From Streptomyces sp. NBC_00582 (GTDB lineage Bacteria; Actinomycetota; Actinomycetes; Streptomycetales; Streptomycetaceae), in NCBI RefSeq assembly GCF_036345155.1, contig NZ_CP107772.1, positions 7,130,001 to 7,194,000 of the forward strand: DNA of 64,000 bases. Reading direction: 5' to 3'. Under the pieces are notes generated by a model. That model worked only from the letters and a program-made list of their open reading frames with translations, did no database searches and was not told where the DNA came from. Every line of letters begins with the position of its first letter. The stretch's first letter is position 1. A program made the position numbers and the translations under genes. Of this stretch, positions 34,545 through 43,113 are shown in pieces.

Positions 34545-34690
34545 GGCCGTCGAACGGCTGTCTGCCGACCGCCCCGAACGGTCCGTACCGGTGGGGGACG
34601 TTCCGTGAAACCGCCCCATGGAGCCGTGCGGCCTGCTCAACTTTGTCTCAGGGAGACCAGCCGCACGAGCGCTGCGCAAAGGAGGCCGTC

Positions 34691-35146
34691 GTGAGACGAG
34701 TACGCCCTGGGGTGGCAGCGACCCGTGGGAGTACCGGCGCGTCGGGCGAGGAACGCACGCTCACCAGCGTGGCGGCGGGGGAGCGGTACGAGGGCCCGGC
34801 CGACCTGCCCCGGCTCTGGCACGTCACCCTCAGCGTCTCCGGCGAGGAGGCCCCGCTGGGGGAGGTCCGCCGCGCCCTCGAACAGCTCGCCCACGACCAC
34901 CCCTTCCTCCTGACCAGCCGCTACGCGGGCGATCACGCGGAGATCCGCTACTGGGAGGAGGCCCGCGACCTCCACGACGCCGCCGCCGTCGCGCTGCGCC
35001 TGTGGGGCGAGCACCGGCGCACCTCCCGGCTTCCGCCCTGGGAGATCGTCGGCCTCGAGGTGATCGACCGCGAGACCTACCACCAACGCATCGCCGAGGG
35101 CTACGGCCCACCCCCGGCCAGCCCCGTCGGCGTCCACCCCTACTGA
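34691..35146 (+). CDS. Conserved hypothetical protein between proB and proA
   Basis: A 151-residue protein with a perfect AAAGGAGG site before GTG 34691. It consists of a flexible start and a compact alpha/beta domain: LPRLWHVTLSVSGEEAPLGE, ALEQLAHDHPFLLTSRYAGD, AEIRYWEEARDLHDAAAVALRLW. The beta-strand, helix, strand layout looks like a small ferredoxin-like fold, but no catalytic motif stands out. It is found between proB and proA in other streptomycetes as I recall (SCO2586 position). The function is unknown. Confidence 0.75.
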   Translation: MRRVRPGVAATRGSTGASGEERTLTSVAAGERYEGPADLPRLWHVTLSVSGEEAPLGEVRRALEQLAHDHPFLLTSRYAGDHAEIRYWEEARDLHDAAAVALRLWGEHRRTSRLPPWEIVGLEVIDRETYHQRIAEGYGPPPASPVGVHPY

Positions 35147-35281
35147 GACCTGCGGCCCCCGGGTGGGTGTCCGCGCTCCGGGTCGGCCGCCCCTGTCCTG
35201 TCGGGGCGCCCGTTCCGTCGGGTGCGTCTCGGTGTGTGGGACGGCTCGTGGACGGAGCGGGGCCCCTTTCGTGTGGCGCAC

Positions 35282-35287
35282 TACCCT
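35282..35287 (+). promoter_or_regulatory. Putative -10 box for leaderless proA mRNA
   Basis: TACCCT ends exactly 6 bases before the proA ATG at 35294, which places the transcription start on the A of ATG. No ribosome site is seen before proA. Confidence 0.5.
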
Positions 35288-35293
35288 TCCCGT

Positions 35294-36580
35294 ATGACCA
35301 CGCTCTCACCGTACGACGCCATGTCCCCGGTCACCCGGGCCGCCTACCGTGCCAAGGCCGCCGCCGCCGACCTCGCGCCCCTGCCCCGGGCCGCCAAGGA
35401 CGACGCGCTGCTCGCCATCGCGGACGCGCTGGAGGTCCGTACGAGTGAGATCGTCGAGGCCAACGCCAAGGACATCGCCAGGGCCCGCGAGGCCGGTACC
35501 GCCGAGTCCGTCGTCGACCGGCTGACCCTCACCCCGGAGCGGGTGCGGGCCATCGCCTCCGACGTGCGGGACGTCGTCGCGCTGCCCGACCCGGTCGGCG
35601 AGGTCGTCCGCGGCTCCACCCTGCCCAACGGCATCGACCTGCGCCAGGTCCGCGTCCCGCTCGGCGTCGTCGGCATCATCTACGAGGCCCGCCCCAATGT
35701 GACGGTGGACGCCGCCGCGCTCTGCCTGAAGTCCGGCAACGCGGTCCTGCTGCGCGGCTCCGCCTCCGCCTACGAGTCGAACACCGCGCTCGTCCGCGTC
35801 CTGCGGGACGCCGTCGGCGGCGCCGGGCTGCCCGCCGACGCGGTCCAGCTCGTACCCGGCGAGGGCCGTGAGTCCGTGCACGAGCTGATGCGCGCCCGCG
35901 GCCTGGTCGACGTCCTCATCCCGCGCGGTGGCGCCTCCCTCATCCAGACCGTGGTCATGGAGTCCAAGGTCCCCGTCATCGAGACCGGCACCGGCAACTG
36001 CCACGTCTACGTCGACGCCCAGGCCGACCTCGACATGGCGATCGACATCCTGATCAACTCCAAGGCCCAGCGGGTCAGCGTCTGCAACGCCGCCGAGACC
36101 CTCCTGGTCCACCAGGACATCGCCCCCGAGTTCCTGCCGCGCGCCCTGGACGCCCTCGCCGAGGCCGGGGTCACCGTCCACGCCGACGAGCGGGTCATGG
36201 CGTACGCCAAGGACTCCCGGGCGACCGTCGTGGAGGCCACGGCCGAGGACTGGGAGACCGAGTACCTCTCCTACGACATCGCCGCCGCCGTCGTCGACTC
36301 CCTCGACAGGGCCGTCGAGCACATCCGGCTGTGGACCTCCGGCCACACCGAGGCGATCGTCACCACCTCGCAGCAGGCCGCCCGCCGTTTCACCCAGTTG
36401 GTCGACTCCACCACGGTCGCGGTGAACGCCTCCACCCGGTTCACCGACGGCGGCCAGTTCGGCTTCGGCGCGGAGATCGGCATCTCCACCCAGAAGCTGC
36501 ACGCCCGGGGCCCCATGGGCCTGCCGGAGCTGACCAGCACCAAGTACATCGTCACGGGCGACGGTCACGTACGGCGCTGA
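35294..36580 (+). CDS. proA: Gamma-glutamyl phosphate reductase
   Basis: A 428-residue NADPH-dependent reductase of normal length. The catalytic cysteine is C264 in [15 protein letters not shown], and [20 protein letters not shown] and [19 protein letters not shown] are signature regions. It makes glutamate 5-semialdehyde in proline synthesis. ATG 35294 gives the family start ([15 protein letters not shown]). There is no Shine-Dalgarno; a TACCCT box sits 6 bases upstream, so the mRNA may be leaderless. Confidence 0.95.
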   Translation: MTTLSPYDAMSPVTRAAYRAKAAAADLAPLPRAAKDDALLAIADALEVRTSEIVEANAKDIARAREAGTAESVVDRLTLTPERVRAIASDVRDVVALPDPVGEVVRGSTLPNGIDLRQVRVPLGVVGIIYEARPNVTVDAAALCLKSGNAVLLRGSASAYESNTALVRVLRDAVGGAGLPADAVQLVPGEGRESVHELMRARGLVDVLIPRGGASLIQTVVMESKVPVIETGTGNCHVYVDAQADLDMAIDILINSKAQRVSVCNAAETLLVHQDIAPEFLPRALDALAEAGVTVHADERVMAYAKDSRATVVEATAEDWETEYLSYDIAAAVVDSLDRAVEHIRLWTSGHTEAIVTTSQQAARRFTQLVDSTTVAVNASTRFTDGGQFGFGAEIGISTQKLHARGPMGLPELTSTKYIVTGDGHVRR

Positions 36581-36659
36581 CCCGGACGGGGTGCCGTGAA
36601 AGGCGTCTCATCTGGCGGATGAATTTCCGTACCGTCTGCCCAAATTGAACCCCCAGGTC

Positions 36660-36665
36660 TACTCT
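36660..36665 (+). promoter_or_regulatory. Putative -10 box, leaderless start at 36672
   Basis: TACTCT ends 6 bases before GTG 36672, the same spacing as at proA and at 37345. Confidence 0.5.
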
Positions 36666-36671
36666 GGATCC

Positions 36672-37244
36672 GTGCCGGAGGACGTGGGGGGCACGCCGTT
36701 CCCTGACGGCTGGGAGCCCGACGACGACCACGACCGCGGGGTGTCGGACGAAGAGTTCGCCTCCGTGGTCTTCGACGAGGCCTTCGTACGGGCGGCCGTG
36801 GTACACGAGCCGTCCGCCGTGGAGCGCCTCCTGGCCGCCGCCGAGGCGAGAGCCGAGGCCTCGGAGGCGGAGGCCCGACGTGCCCGTGCCCGCGGCGACC
36901 GCTACGACGACGCGTACGGTCCCGGGGGACCCGGCGAATTCGGCCATGATCCCGACTTCGACGACCTGGACGACGACGACCCCGACGCCCACCACGGCCT
37001 CTTCGGGCCGTACGGCAAACAGGTCCGCTGGCACCGCCCCGTCGCCTGGGTGCTCGCCGTCGTCATGGGCGTCGGCATGGTCGTGCTGGCCTTCGCCGCC
37101 GTCTACCGGGGCTCCTCCGCCGGCAGCCGGGACCAGGTGCCGACGCCCGCCTCGACCGGGCTGGAGCAGGGCGGCACGGCGTCGCCCTCCGCCTCCGCCG
37201 CATACTCCCGGCCACCTGTCTCGGCGGTGCCCCGCACTCCCTGA
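36672..37244 (+). CDS. Actinobacterial single-pass membrane protein (SCO2584-position)
   Basis: A 190-residue protein. An acidic N-terminus leads to FASVVFDEAFVRAAVVHEPSAVERLLAA, a motif shared with the next gene. A helical Glu/Arg segment, an Asp-rich stretch and one membrane span (about 127-148, PVAWVLAVVMGVGMVVLAFA) follow, then a short Ser/Pro-rich outside tail. By gene order it corresponds to SCO2584 of S. coelicolor, which I recall as a partner of the MreB/PBP2 spore-wall machinery; this is memory, not checked. GTG 36672 lacks a ribosome site but has a TACTCT box at leaderless spacing. Confidence 0.75.
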   Translation: MPEDVGGTPFPDGWEPDDDHDRGVSDEEFASVVFDEAFVRAAVVHEPSAVERLLAAAEARAEASEAEARRARARGDRYDDAYGPGGPGEFGHDPDFDDLDDDDPDAHHGLFGPYGKQVRWHRPVAWVLAVVMGVGMVVLAFAAVYRGSSAGSRDQVPTPASTGLEQGGTASPSASAAYSRPPVSAVPRTP

Positions 37245-37332
37245 CGAGAGGGCCCGTTCGGCACGCCGAACCTGGTGAGAACCTGTCAGAACTTGTCGTG
37301 CGGCAGGGCGTTTACCCGAGCCCCGCGCGACC

Positions 37333-37338
37333 TACCCT
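37333..37338 (+). promoter_or_regulatory. Putative -10 box, leaderless start at 37345
   Basis: TACCCT ends 6 bases before ATG 37345; TTTACC at 37311-37316 could serve as -35 with a 16-base spacer. Confidence 0.52.
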
Positions 37339-37344
37339 GAAGGT

Positions 37345-38415
37345 ATGGGCGGGCCTGGCGACCCACCGGAGGGGACACCCGAGGGAGCTCCCGGAGGTGG
37401 CGAGGACGAGTACCGATCCGTCGTGTTCGACGAATCGTTCGTCCGTGCTGCCCGGTTGCAGGAGTACTCGGCCCTGGAACGCATGGCCGACCACGCGCCC
37501 GCCGTACGCCGCCGCCCGCCCCTGCACCGCGGGCTGTCCCGGCAGGCCCTCGTCCTGGTCCTGCTGATCGCCGTCGCCTTCGGCACCGCGATCTACATGG
37601 GCGTCCGCAACCCGTACCAGAGCTCCGTGACGCGCCGGGCCGTGGATCCGCTGCGGATGACCGTCGTCCCCCTCGCCCCGCAGGGCCTCGTGCCCGGTCT
37701 GGCCGACTCCGAGGCGCTGTTCGCCCACAGCCCGGCCGCGCAGTTCCGGGTCGGCGCCAAGGGGATCCCGCTGCCCCCCGCCCGGCGCACCGCGCACTTC
37801 TCCGACAGCCAGGTCGTCACCGCCCTGATCACGGCCAAGGAGTATCTGGTGCGGTCCTCCCTCTACCCGGAGGTCCTCACCGGGCAGGAGGTGCAGCCGG
37901 TGCGCGGGCTGATCGATCCCGGACAGCTCGACCAGTTCGACGAGAGCTTCAGCCAGCCGGCGGCGGACGGGCGGCACGCGGCGACCGGCTGGCTGGTGCG
38001 CTTCGACCCCGCCCGCACCGAGCTGGCCGACCGCAGGATCCGCGTCCAGGGCACGCTGACGGCCGTCGAGACCGACTCGGCGACGCTGGAGGTCACCGCG
38101 GAGCACACCTTCGTCTACGCGGTGCGGCCGGCCGGCACGGGGGCGAAGGAGCAGGTCTCTCTCTTCACCGTGCGGCGTGAGCTGCTGTTCCGCTTCGACC
38201 GGGAGGATCTGCGGACCCGGCAGACACAGCTCGTCTCGGCGACCGTGCAGGCGGGGCCGCTGTCCTGTGCGGAGGACTCCACGAACCATCTGCGGCCGCT
38301 GATGGCCGGCCAGACCGCCAGGGCGGGCGGTCCGGCCGGGACGGATCCTTATGCGGACGGGACTGCGGTGGGGTTGTGCGGGGTGCTGGCCGCTGGGTCC
38401 GAGCCGAAGGTGTGA
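37345..38415 (+). CDS. Actinobacterial single-pass membrane protein with extracellular domain
   Basis: A 356-residue protein. The cytoplasmic part contains YRSVVFDESFVRAARLQEYSALERM, clearly related to the same region of the previous gene. One transmembrane span lies at about 70-88 (ALVLVLLIAVAFGTAIYMGV). The outer domain of ~260 residues (HFSDSQVVTALITAKEYLVR, GWLVRFDPARTELADRR, VTAEHTFVYAVRP) resembles a secreted alpha/beta domain with one Cys pair (C309 and C349 or so). The partner gene and the wall-polymer setting suggest a cell-envelope role. No enzymatic motif is seen. Confidence 0.75.
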   Translation: MGGPGDPPEGTPEGAPGGGEDEYRSVVFDESFVRAARLQEYSALERMADHAPAVRRRPPLHRGLSRQALVLVLLIAVAFGTAIYMGVRNPYQSSVTRRAVDPLRMTVVPLAPQGLVPGLADSEALFAHSPAAQFRVGAKGIPLPPARRTAHFSDSQVVTALITAKEYLVRSSLYPEVLTGQEVQPVRGLIDPGQLDQFDESFSQPAADGRHAATGWLVRFDPARTELADRRIRVQGTLTAVETDSATLEVTAEHTFVYAVRPAGTGAKEQVSLFTVRRELLFRFDREDLRTRQTQLVSATVQAGPLSCAEDSTNHLRPLMAGQTARAGGPAGTDPYADGTAVGLCGVLAAGSEPKV

Positions 38416-38468
38416 GCCGTTCTGGGCTGTGGGTCCGGTGGGGGCTGGTCGCGCAGTCCCCGCGCCCC

Positions 38469-39554
38469 TCAGGGGGCGCTTTCCGCCGGGGGCTCCTCGT
38501 CGTTCGGCGGGGTGCTCGTGAAGCCGTCGAAGCCCCGGCGGACTCGGCCGCCCAGGCCGCCCGCGCCGCCCGCTATGTCGGTGACCAGCTTCATCAGCGG
38601 GTCCTTGGAGGTCTTGATGTTGGTCGCGTAGTGCGAGGCGGACTCACGGAAGGAGTCGGAGACCGAGGCGTCCTTGTCCTCGTCGCGGCGCGGGTAGTGG
38701 CCGTCCATGATCCGCTGGTGGTCGCGGGACCCGGCCCACTTCTTCAGCTCCGCCGCGCGGACCGTGGCGAACGGGTGCGAACGGGGCAGGACGTTCAGGA
38801 TCTTCAGGACGGAGTCGCGCAGGTCGCCGCCCGCCTCGTACTCCTCGGCCTGCTTCAGGAACGCGTCCACGTTCATCTCGTGCAGATGGTTGCCGCCCGC
38901 AAGCTTCATCAGGCCGCGCATCGAGGCCTTCAGGTCCTGGCCGACGAGGAGACCCGCGCGGTCGGCGGAGAGCTCCGACTTGCGGAACCACTCGCGCAGC
39001 GCCGTGACGATCGCCATGATCGCGATACTGCCCAGGGGGATCCAGGCGACCCGGACCGCCAGGTTCGTCAGGAACAGCAGGATCGTGCGGTACAGGGCGT
39101 GCCCGGACAGGGCGTGCCCGACCTCGTGGCCGACGACGGCCCGCATCTCCTCCTCGTCGAGCAGCTCGACGAGACCGGTGGTGACCACGATGATCGGCTC
39201 GTCCAGGCCGATGCACATCGCGTTCGGCTGCGGGTCCTGGTTGACGTACATCGGCGGGACCTTCTCCAGGTCCAGGATGTAGCAGGCGTCCCGCAACATG
39301 TCGTTGAGGTGCGTGAACTGCTGGTCGGAGACCCGCACCGAGTCGGACAGGAACAGCAGCCTCAGGCTCCGCTCGGGCAGCAGCCCGCTGAGTGCCTTGA
39401 ACACCGTGTCGAAACCGCTCAGCTTGCGCAGCGCCACCAGGGCGGAGCGGTCGGCCGGGTGCTCGTACGCGCGCGAGGAGATCCCGGGGAACCGCTTGCG
39501 CTGCCTGCTCGGCACGTTCTCGGAGCCGTTGTTCTGGCGGCCGTCGTCGGACAT
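38469..39554 (-). CDS. M48-family membrane metallopeptidase
   Basis: A 361-residue protein with the zinc motif HEVGH (H143) in MRAVVGHEVGHALSGHALY, followed by membrane segments (TILLFLTNLAVRVAWIPLGS) and the third-ligand region ELSADRAGLL (E). This is the arrangement of HtpX/Ste24-type M48 peptidases, which degrade damaged membrane proteins. The start at ATG 39554 follows GGGGGAG; ATG 39566 is also in frame. It is transcribed opposite to its neighbours and has no partner in an operon. Confidence 0.9.
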   Translation of the reverse strand: MSDDGRQNNGSENVPSRQRKRFPGISSRAYEHPADRSALVALRKLSGFDTVFKALSGLLPERSLRLLFLSDSVRVSDQQFTHLNDMLRDACYILDLEKVPPMYVNQDPQPNAMCIGLDEPIIVVTTGLVELLDEEEMRAVVGHEVGHALSGHALYRTILLFLTNLAVRVAWIPLGSIAIMAIVTALREWFRKSELSADRAGLLVGQDLKASMRGLMKLAGGNHLHEMNVDAFLKQAEEYEAGGDLRDSVLKILNVLPRSHPFATVRAAELKKWAGSRDHQRIMDGHYPRRDEDKDASVSDSFRESASHYATNIKTSKDPLMKLVTDIAGGAGGLGGRVRRGFDGFTSTPPNDEEPPAESAP

Positions 39555-39698
39555 GTACTCCCCCATGTGCGTCTGTGTGGCCCTCGTCGTGCGATCCGCC
39601 CTTTGCGGACCCTTGTGCGGCCCTTTGCGCCCCCGAAGCAGAGCCCAGCCTAGGCGGAGTTACCGTGGACGGGCACCACACCGAAGGAGTCCCGAACC

Positions 39699-39851
39699 AT
39701 GGAGCAGTACCCCGCGGCCGTCTGGCTGACCGAGGCCGCCCGACAGCAGGGGGCGGGGAACCTTCTCCGTGTCGTACTGATCGTGATGATCCTGGGCTGT
39801 GCGCTCACCGCGTGGTTCCTGCTGCGGGGCTACAAGCGGAAGGACGACTGA
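39699..39851 (+). CDS. 50-residue single-pass membrane protein
   Basis: GAAGGAG lies 9 bases before ATG 39699. The product starts MEQYPAAVWLTEAARQQ, has one clear span (LLRVVLIVMILGCALTAWFL) and ends in a positive tail (RGYKRKDD), so the C-terminus should be cytoplasmic. Such tiny proteins are easily missed, but the ribosome site, span and tail support it. No function is known. Confidence 0.65.
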   Translation: MEQYPAAVWLTEAARQQGAGNLLRVVLIVMILGCALTAWFLLRGYKRKDD

Positions 39852-39960
39852 GCCCGCGCGAAGGTTCCCGATGGCGGAGTCGGCGTGATCGCCGCCGAGC
39901 GCCCCGCTTACCATGGGCCGACATCTTTATCCCGCCCACACCGGATAGGTCGTCCCGAAG

Positions 39961-40125
39961 ATGAGCCTTCACAGCGCCGCTGCCCAGCTGGTCACCCTCG
40001 CCGCCGAGGGCGAGGAGCACGGTGGCAACCACGAGAGCCTGAACCCCCTGCTCACCGGCGGTGGCGCGTTCATCATCCTGATGCTCCTGCTCTGGGTCAC
40101 CACGCGCTTCAACCGCGACCGCTGA
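39961..40125 (+). CDS. 54-residue single-pass membrane protein
   Basis: ATG 39961 opens [20 protein letters not shown]; a span ([18 protein letters not shown]) and NRDR end follow. The acidic/His-containing N-terminus would be outside and the Arg tail inside. It sits 110 bases after the other tiny membrane gene and just before nadD. A weak CGAAG sequence precedes the start. The layout and conservation-like composition suggest a real gene; the role is unknown. Confidence 0.6.
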   Translation: MSLHSAAAQLVTLAAEGEEHGGNHESLNPLLTGGGAFIILMLLLWVTTRFNRDR

Positions 40126-40228
40126 GGCACTCCGTGTTCATACCGGGGTTCATACCGCGGTGGATACCGGTGCACATCGGGCATCGGCGGGCCGGTGTCC
40201 TCAGGACGGGCCGGTAGGGTCTGCACGC

Positions 40229-40855
40229 ATGGGAGAGCAGGACATGCCTACCGGCCCGTCGAACCCGGGCAAGCGCCGCCTGGGCGTCATGGGCGGAACG
40301 TTCGATCCGATCCACCACGGACACCTCGTGGCGGCCAGCGAGGTCGCCGCGCAGTTCCATCTGGACGAGGTCGTGTTCGTCCCGACCGGTGAGCCCTGGC
40401 AGAAGAGCCACCGCCGGGTCTCCCCGGCCGAGGACCGCTACCTGATGACGGTCATCGCGACGGCGGAGAACCCGCAGTTCTCCGTCAGCCGGATCGACAT
40501 CGACCGCGGCGGCCCCACCTACACCGTGGACACCCTGCGCGACCTGCGGGCCCTCAACCCCGACACGGACCTCTTCTTCATCACCGGCGCCGACGCCCTC
40601 GACCAGATCCTGACCTGGCGCGACAGCGAGGAGCTGTTCTCCCTGGCGCACTTCATCGGGGTCACCCGGCCCGGCCACCACCTCATGGACCCCGGCCTGC
40701 CGGAGGGCGGCGTCTCCCTCGTGGAGGTTCCCGCGCTCGCCATCTCCTCGACGGACTGCCGTGCGAGAGTCGCCAAGGGCGACCCCATCTGGTACATGGT
40801 GCCGGACGGAGTCGTGCGTTACATCGACAAGCGCGAGCTGTACCGCGGCGAGTGA
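40229..40855 (+). CDS. nadD: Nicotinate-nucleotide adenylyltransferase
   Basis: A 208-residue enzyme with the nucleotidyltransferase motif [18 protein letters not shown] (HxGH) and the C-terminal ISSTDCR motif. It forms deamido-NAD from nicotinate mononucleotide and ATP. Two starts are possible: ATG 40229, 8 bases after a TAGGGT box (near-leaderless), or ATG 40244, preceded by GGGAGAG. The LCP-type gene follows 16 bases later and rsfS after that, the usual streptomycete order. Confidence 0.95.
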   Translation: MGEQDMPTGPSNPGKRRLGVMGGTFDPIHHGHLVAASEVAAQFHLDEVVFVPTGEPWQKSHRRVSPAEDRYLMTVIATAENPQFSVSRIDIDRGGPTYTVDTLRDLRALNPDTDLFFITGADALDQILTWRDSEELFSLAHFIGVTRPGHHLMDPGLPEGGVSLVEVPALAISSTDCRARVAKGDPIWYMVPDGVVRYIDKRELYRGE

Positions 40856-40871
40856 GCCGAGAGGGGTACCG

Positions 40872-42587
40872 GTGAACGACCGATACGACGCGGGGTACGG
40901 GACCGACCCGTACGAGCTCGTCGGCTACGACGAGTACGGGCAGCCGATCTACCGGCAGGTCACGCCCTCCCAGCCGCAGCAACAGGGCTACGACCCGTAC
41001 GGGCAGCAGGGGCACCAGCACCAGCAGGGCTACGGGTACGACCCGTACGCCCAGGGGCAGCAGACGCCCCCCTACGACCCGTACACCACCGCGGCCCAGC
41101 AGACGGGCGCCGGCTACGCCCCGTACGACACGGGTACCGCCGCCCCCTACGACCCCTACGGGCAGACCGTCGCCGGCGGCCGGCAGCCCAGCGCCGAGCA
41201 GCCCCGTACCGCCGAGCAGACCGCGTACATCCCGCAGCAGGCCGGCCCGGCCGAGGACGAGGTGGACGAGCGGGCCGGGGACGGGGCACCCGAAGGGGAC
41301 GGACGGGAGTACCACACCGCGCAGTTCGCGTTCGTGGAGGAGCCCGACGGCGACTCCGAGGACGTCATCGACTGGCTGAACTTCACCGAGAACCGCACCG
41401 AGCGCCGTGAGGAGGCCAAGCGCCGCGCCCGCGGCCGGCTCGTCGCCCTCGCCGTGGTCCTCTCCCTCGTCGCGGTCGGCGGCGTGGGCTACCTCTGGTT
41501 CGCCGGGAAGCTGCCCGGACTGTCGTCGTCCTCGGGCTCCAAGGCGGGCACCACCACCGCGAGCGCCGCCCAGAAGCGCGACGTGATCGTCGTCCACCTC
41601 CACAACACCTCCGGCGGCGGCACCAGCACCGCGCTGCTCGTCGACAACACCACCACCGAGCGGGGCACCACCGTCCTGCTGCCCAACTCGCTCGTCCTCA
41701 CCGACACCGACGGCACCACCACGACCCTCGCCAAGTCCGTCGACGACGACGGCTCCGACGGCACCCGGGACGCGCTCGACACCGTCCTCGGCACCGACAT
41801 CGAGGGCACCTGGCGCCTGGACACCCCCTATCTCCAGAATCTGGTCGACCTCGTCGGCAACATCGAGGTCGACACCGACACCGACGTGCCCGACCCGGCC
41901 GCCAAGAAGAAGGGCCAGGCGCCCCTCGTCAACAAGGGCGAGGACCAGACCCTCAGCGGCAAGATGGCCGTCGCCTACGCCACCTACCGCGCCTCGGGCG
42001 AGGCCCAGAACGCCCAACTGGAGCGGTTCGGCCAGGTGATGCAGGGCATCCTGCGCAAGGTGTCCTCCGACGCGTCCGCCGCGACGACCACCGTCCAGAC
42101 ACTCGCCCAGATCCTCGACCCCTCCCTCACCGACAAGGACCTCGGCACCTTCCTCGCCAAGCTCTCCGACCTCGCCAAGGGCGGCGCCTACAAGACCGCC
42201 CTGCTGCCGGTCCAGGCCGACGGCACGCTCAGCGCCGAGGACAGCGCGAGCGTCGTCAAGGACGTCCTCGGCGGCACCGCGAAGAGCCCCGACAAGGACG
42301 CCGCCGTCAGCGTGTCCCTGCAGAACGCCGGCGGCACCAAGTCCGACACCGAGGACGCGCGCGTGGTGCTCCTCAACGGCGGCTTCACCTTCCTGGACGG
42401 CGGCACGGCCTCGGCCGCGCAGGCCACCTCCCAGGTGCTGTACGCGGACGCCGCCGACAAGGAGAACGCCACCGAGGTCGCCAAGACCCTGGGCCTGCCC
42501 ACCAGCACCGTGAAGAAGGGCAAGGTCGCCGGGAACGCGGACGTGTCGGTCGTCCTCGGCCGGGACTACGAGCCCTCGTCGTCGTAG
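40872..42587 (+). CDS. LCP-family (LytR-CpsA-Psr) wall glycopolymer transferase-like, PdtA-position
   Basis: A 571-residue protein. Residues 1-185 are a Tyr/Gln/Pro-rich cytoplasmic arm with YDPYGQ repeats. One span lies near 190-210 (LVALAVVLSLVAVGGVGYLW). The extracellular part matches the LCP domain (RDVIVVHLHNT, LVDLVGNIEVDTDTDVPD, GEDQTLSGKMAVAYATYRA, LERFGQVMQGILRK) and then a LytR_C-type domain (ARVVLLNGGFTFLDGG). LCP proteins attach polymers to peptidoglycan. The usual phosphate-binding Arg of the PRD loop is replaced (VLLPNSLVL). Position matches SCO2578, described as PdtA. GAGAGGGG precedes GTG 40872. Confidence 0.8.
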   Translation: MNDRYDAGYGTDPYELVGYDEYGQPIYRQVTPSQPQQQGYDPYGQQGHQHQQGYGYDPYAQGQQTPPYDPYTTAAQQTGAGYAPYDTGTAAPYDPYGQTVAGGRQPSAEQPRTAEQTAYIPQQAGPAEDEVDERAGDGAPEGDGREYHTAQFAFVEEPDGDSEDVIDWLNFTENRTERREEAKRRARGRLVALAVVLSLVAVGGVGYLWFAGKLPGLSSSSGSKAGTTTASAAQKRDVIVVHLHNTSGGGTSTALLVDNTTTERGTTVLLPNSLVLTDTDGTTTTLAKSVDDDGSDGTRDALDTVLGTDIEGTWRLDTPYLQNLVDLVGNIEVDTDTDVPDPAAKKKGQAPLVNKGEDQTLSGKMAVAYATYRASGEAQNAQLERFGQVMQGILRKVSSDASAATTTVQTLAQILDPSLTDKDLGTFLAKLSDLAKGGAYKTALLPVQADGTLSAEDSASVVKDVLGGTAKSPDKDAAVSVSLQNAGGTKSDTEDARVVLLNGGFTFLDGGTASAAQATSQVLYADAADKENATEVAKTLGLPTSTVKKGKVAGNADVSVVLGRDYEPSSS

Positions 42588-42609
42588 CGGCACTTAATCG
42601 CGTGGGGGG

Positions 42610-42655
42610 CCGTCGGCGGTCCGTGAGACCCTTGAGGGCAAACGACCGCCGACGG
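42610..42655 (+). promoter_or_regulatory. 12-bp inverted repeat overlapping the rsfS ribosome site
   Basis: CCGTCGGCGGTC (42610-42621) and GACCGCCGACGG (42644-42655) pair perfectly across a 22-base loop. The last bases run into GGAAAG before GTG 42667, so the hairpin could hide the rsfS ribosome site or act as a terminator after the LCP gene. Confidence 0.6.
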
Positions 42656-42666
42656 AAAGCCACGCA

Positions 42667-43113
42667 GTGACCGCCACCGACCGCTCCATCGAGCTCATCA
42701 CCACCGCCGCCCAGGCGGCTGCCGACAAGCTCGCGCACGACATCATCGCCTACGACGTCAGCGACGTGCTGTCGATCACGGACGCCTTCCTGCTGGCCTC
42801 CGCGCCCAACGACCGCCAGGTCAAGTCGATCGTCGACGAGATCGAGGAACGGCTGCAGAAGGAGCTCGGCGCCAAGCCGGTGCGCCGCGAGGGCGACCGC
42901 GAGGCCCGCTGGGTCCTGCTCGACTACGTCGACATCGTCGTCCACGTCCAGCACAGCGAGGAGCGTGTCTTCTACGCCCTGGAGCGGCTGTGGAAGGACT
43001 GCCCCGAGCTGGAGCTGCCCGAGGACGCGCAGGCCACCAAGGGCAAGGCCGCGGAGTACGCCAAGCTGCGGGCCGAGGAGGACGACACCGCCGAGTTCGG
43101 GGACCTGCGGTGA
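42667..43113 (+). CDS. rsfS: Ribosome silencing factor RsfS
   Basis: A 148-residue RsfS/Iojap/DUF143 protein (DIIAYDVSDVLSITDAFLLAS, DREARWVLLDYVDIVVHV, FYALERLWKD). It binds L14 and blocks subunit joining during starvation. The C-terminus carries a family-typical acidic tail. GTG 42667 follows GGAAAG. The stop overlaps the GTG of the histidine phosphatase gene, and nadD lies upstream, as in most bacteria. Confidence 0.95.
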   Translation: MTATDRSIELITTAAQAAADKLAHDIIAYDVSDVLSITDAFLLASAPNDRQVKSIVDEIEERLQKELGAKPVRREGDREARWVLLDYVDIVVHVQHSEERVFYALERLWKDCPELELPEDAQATKGKAAEYAKLRAEEDDTAEFGDLR

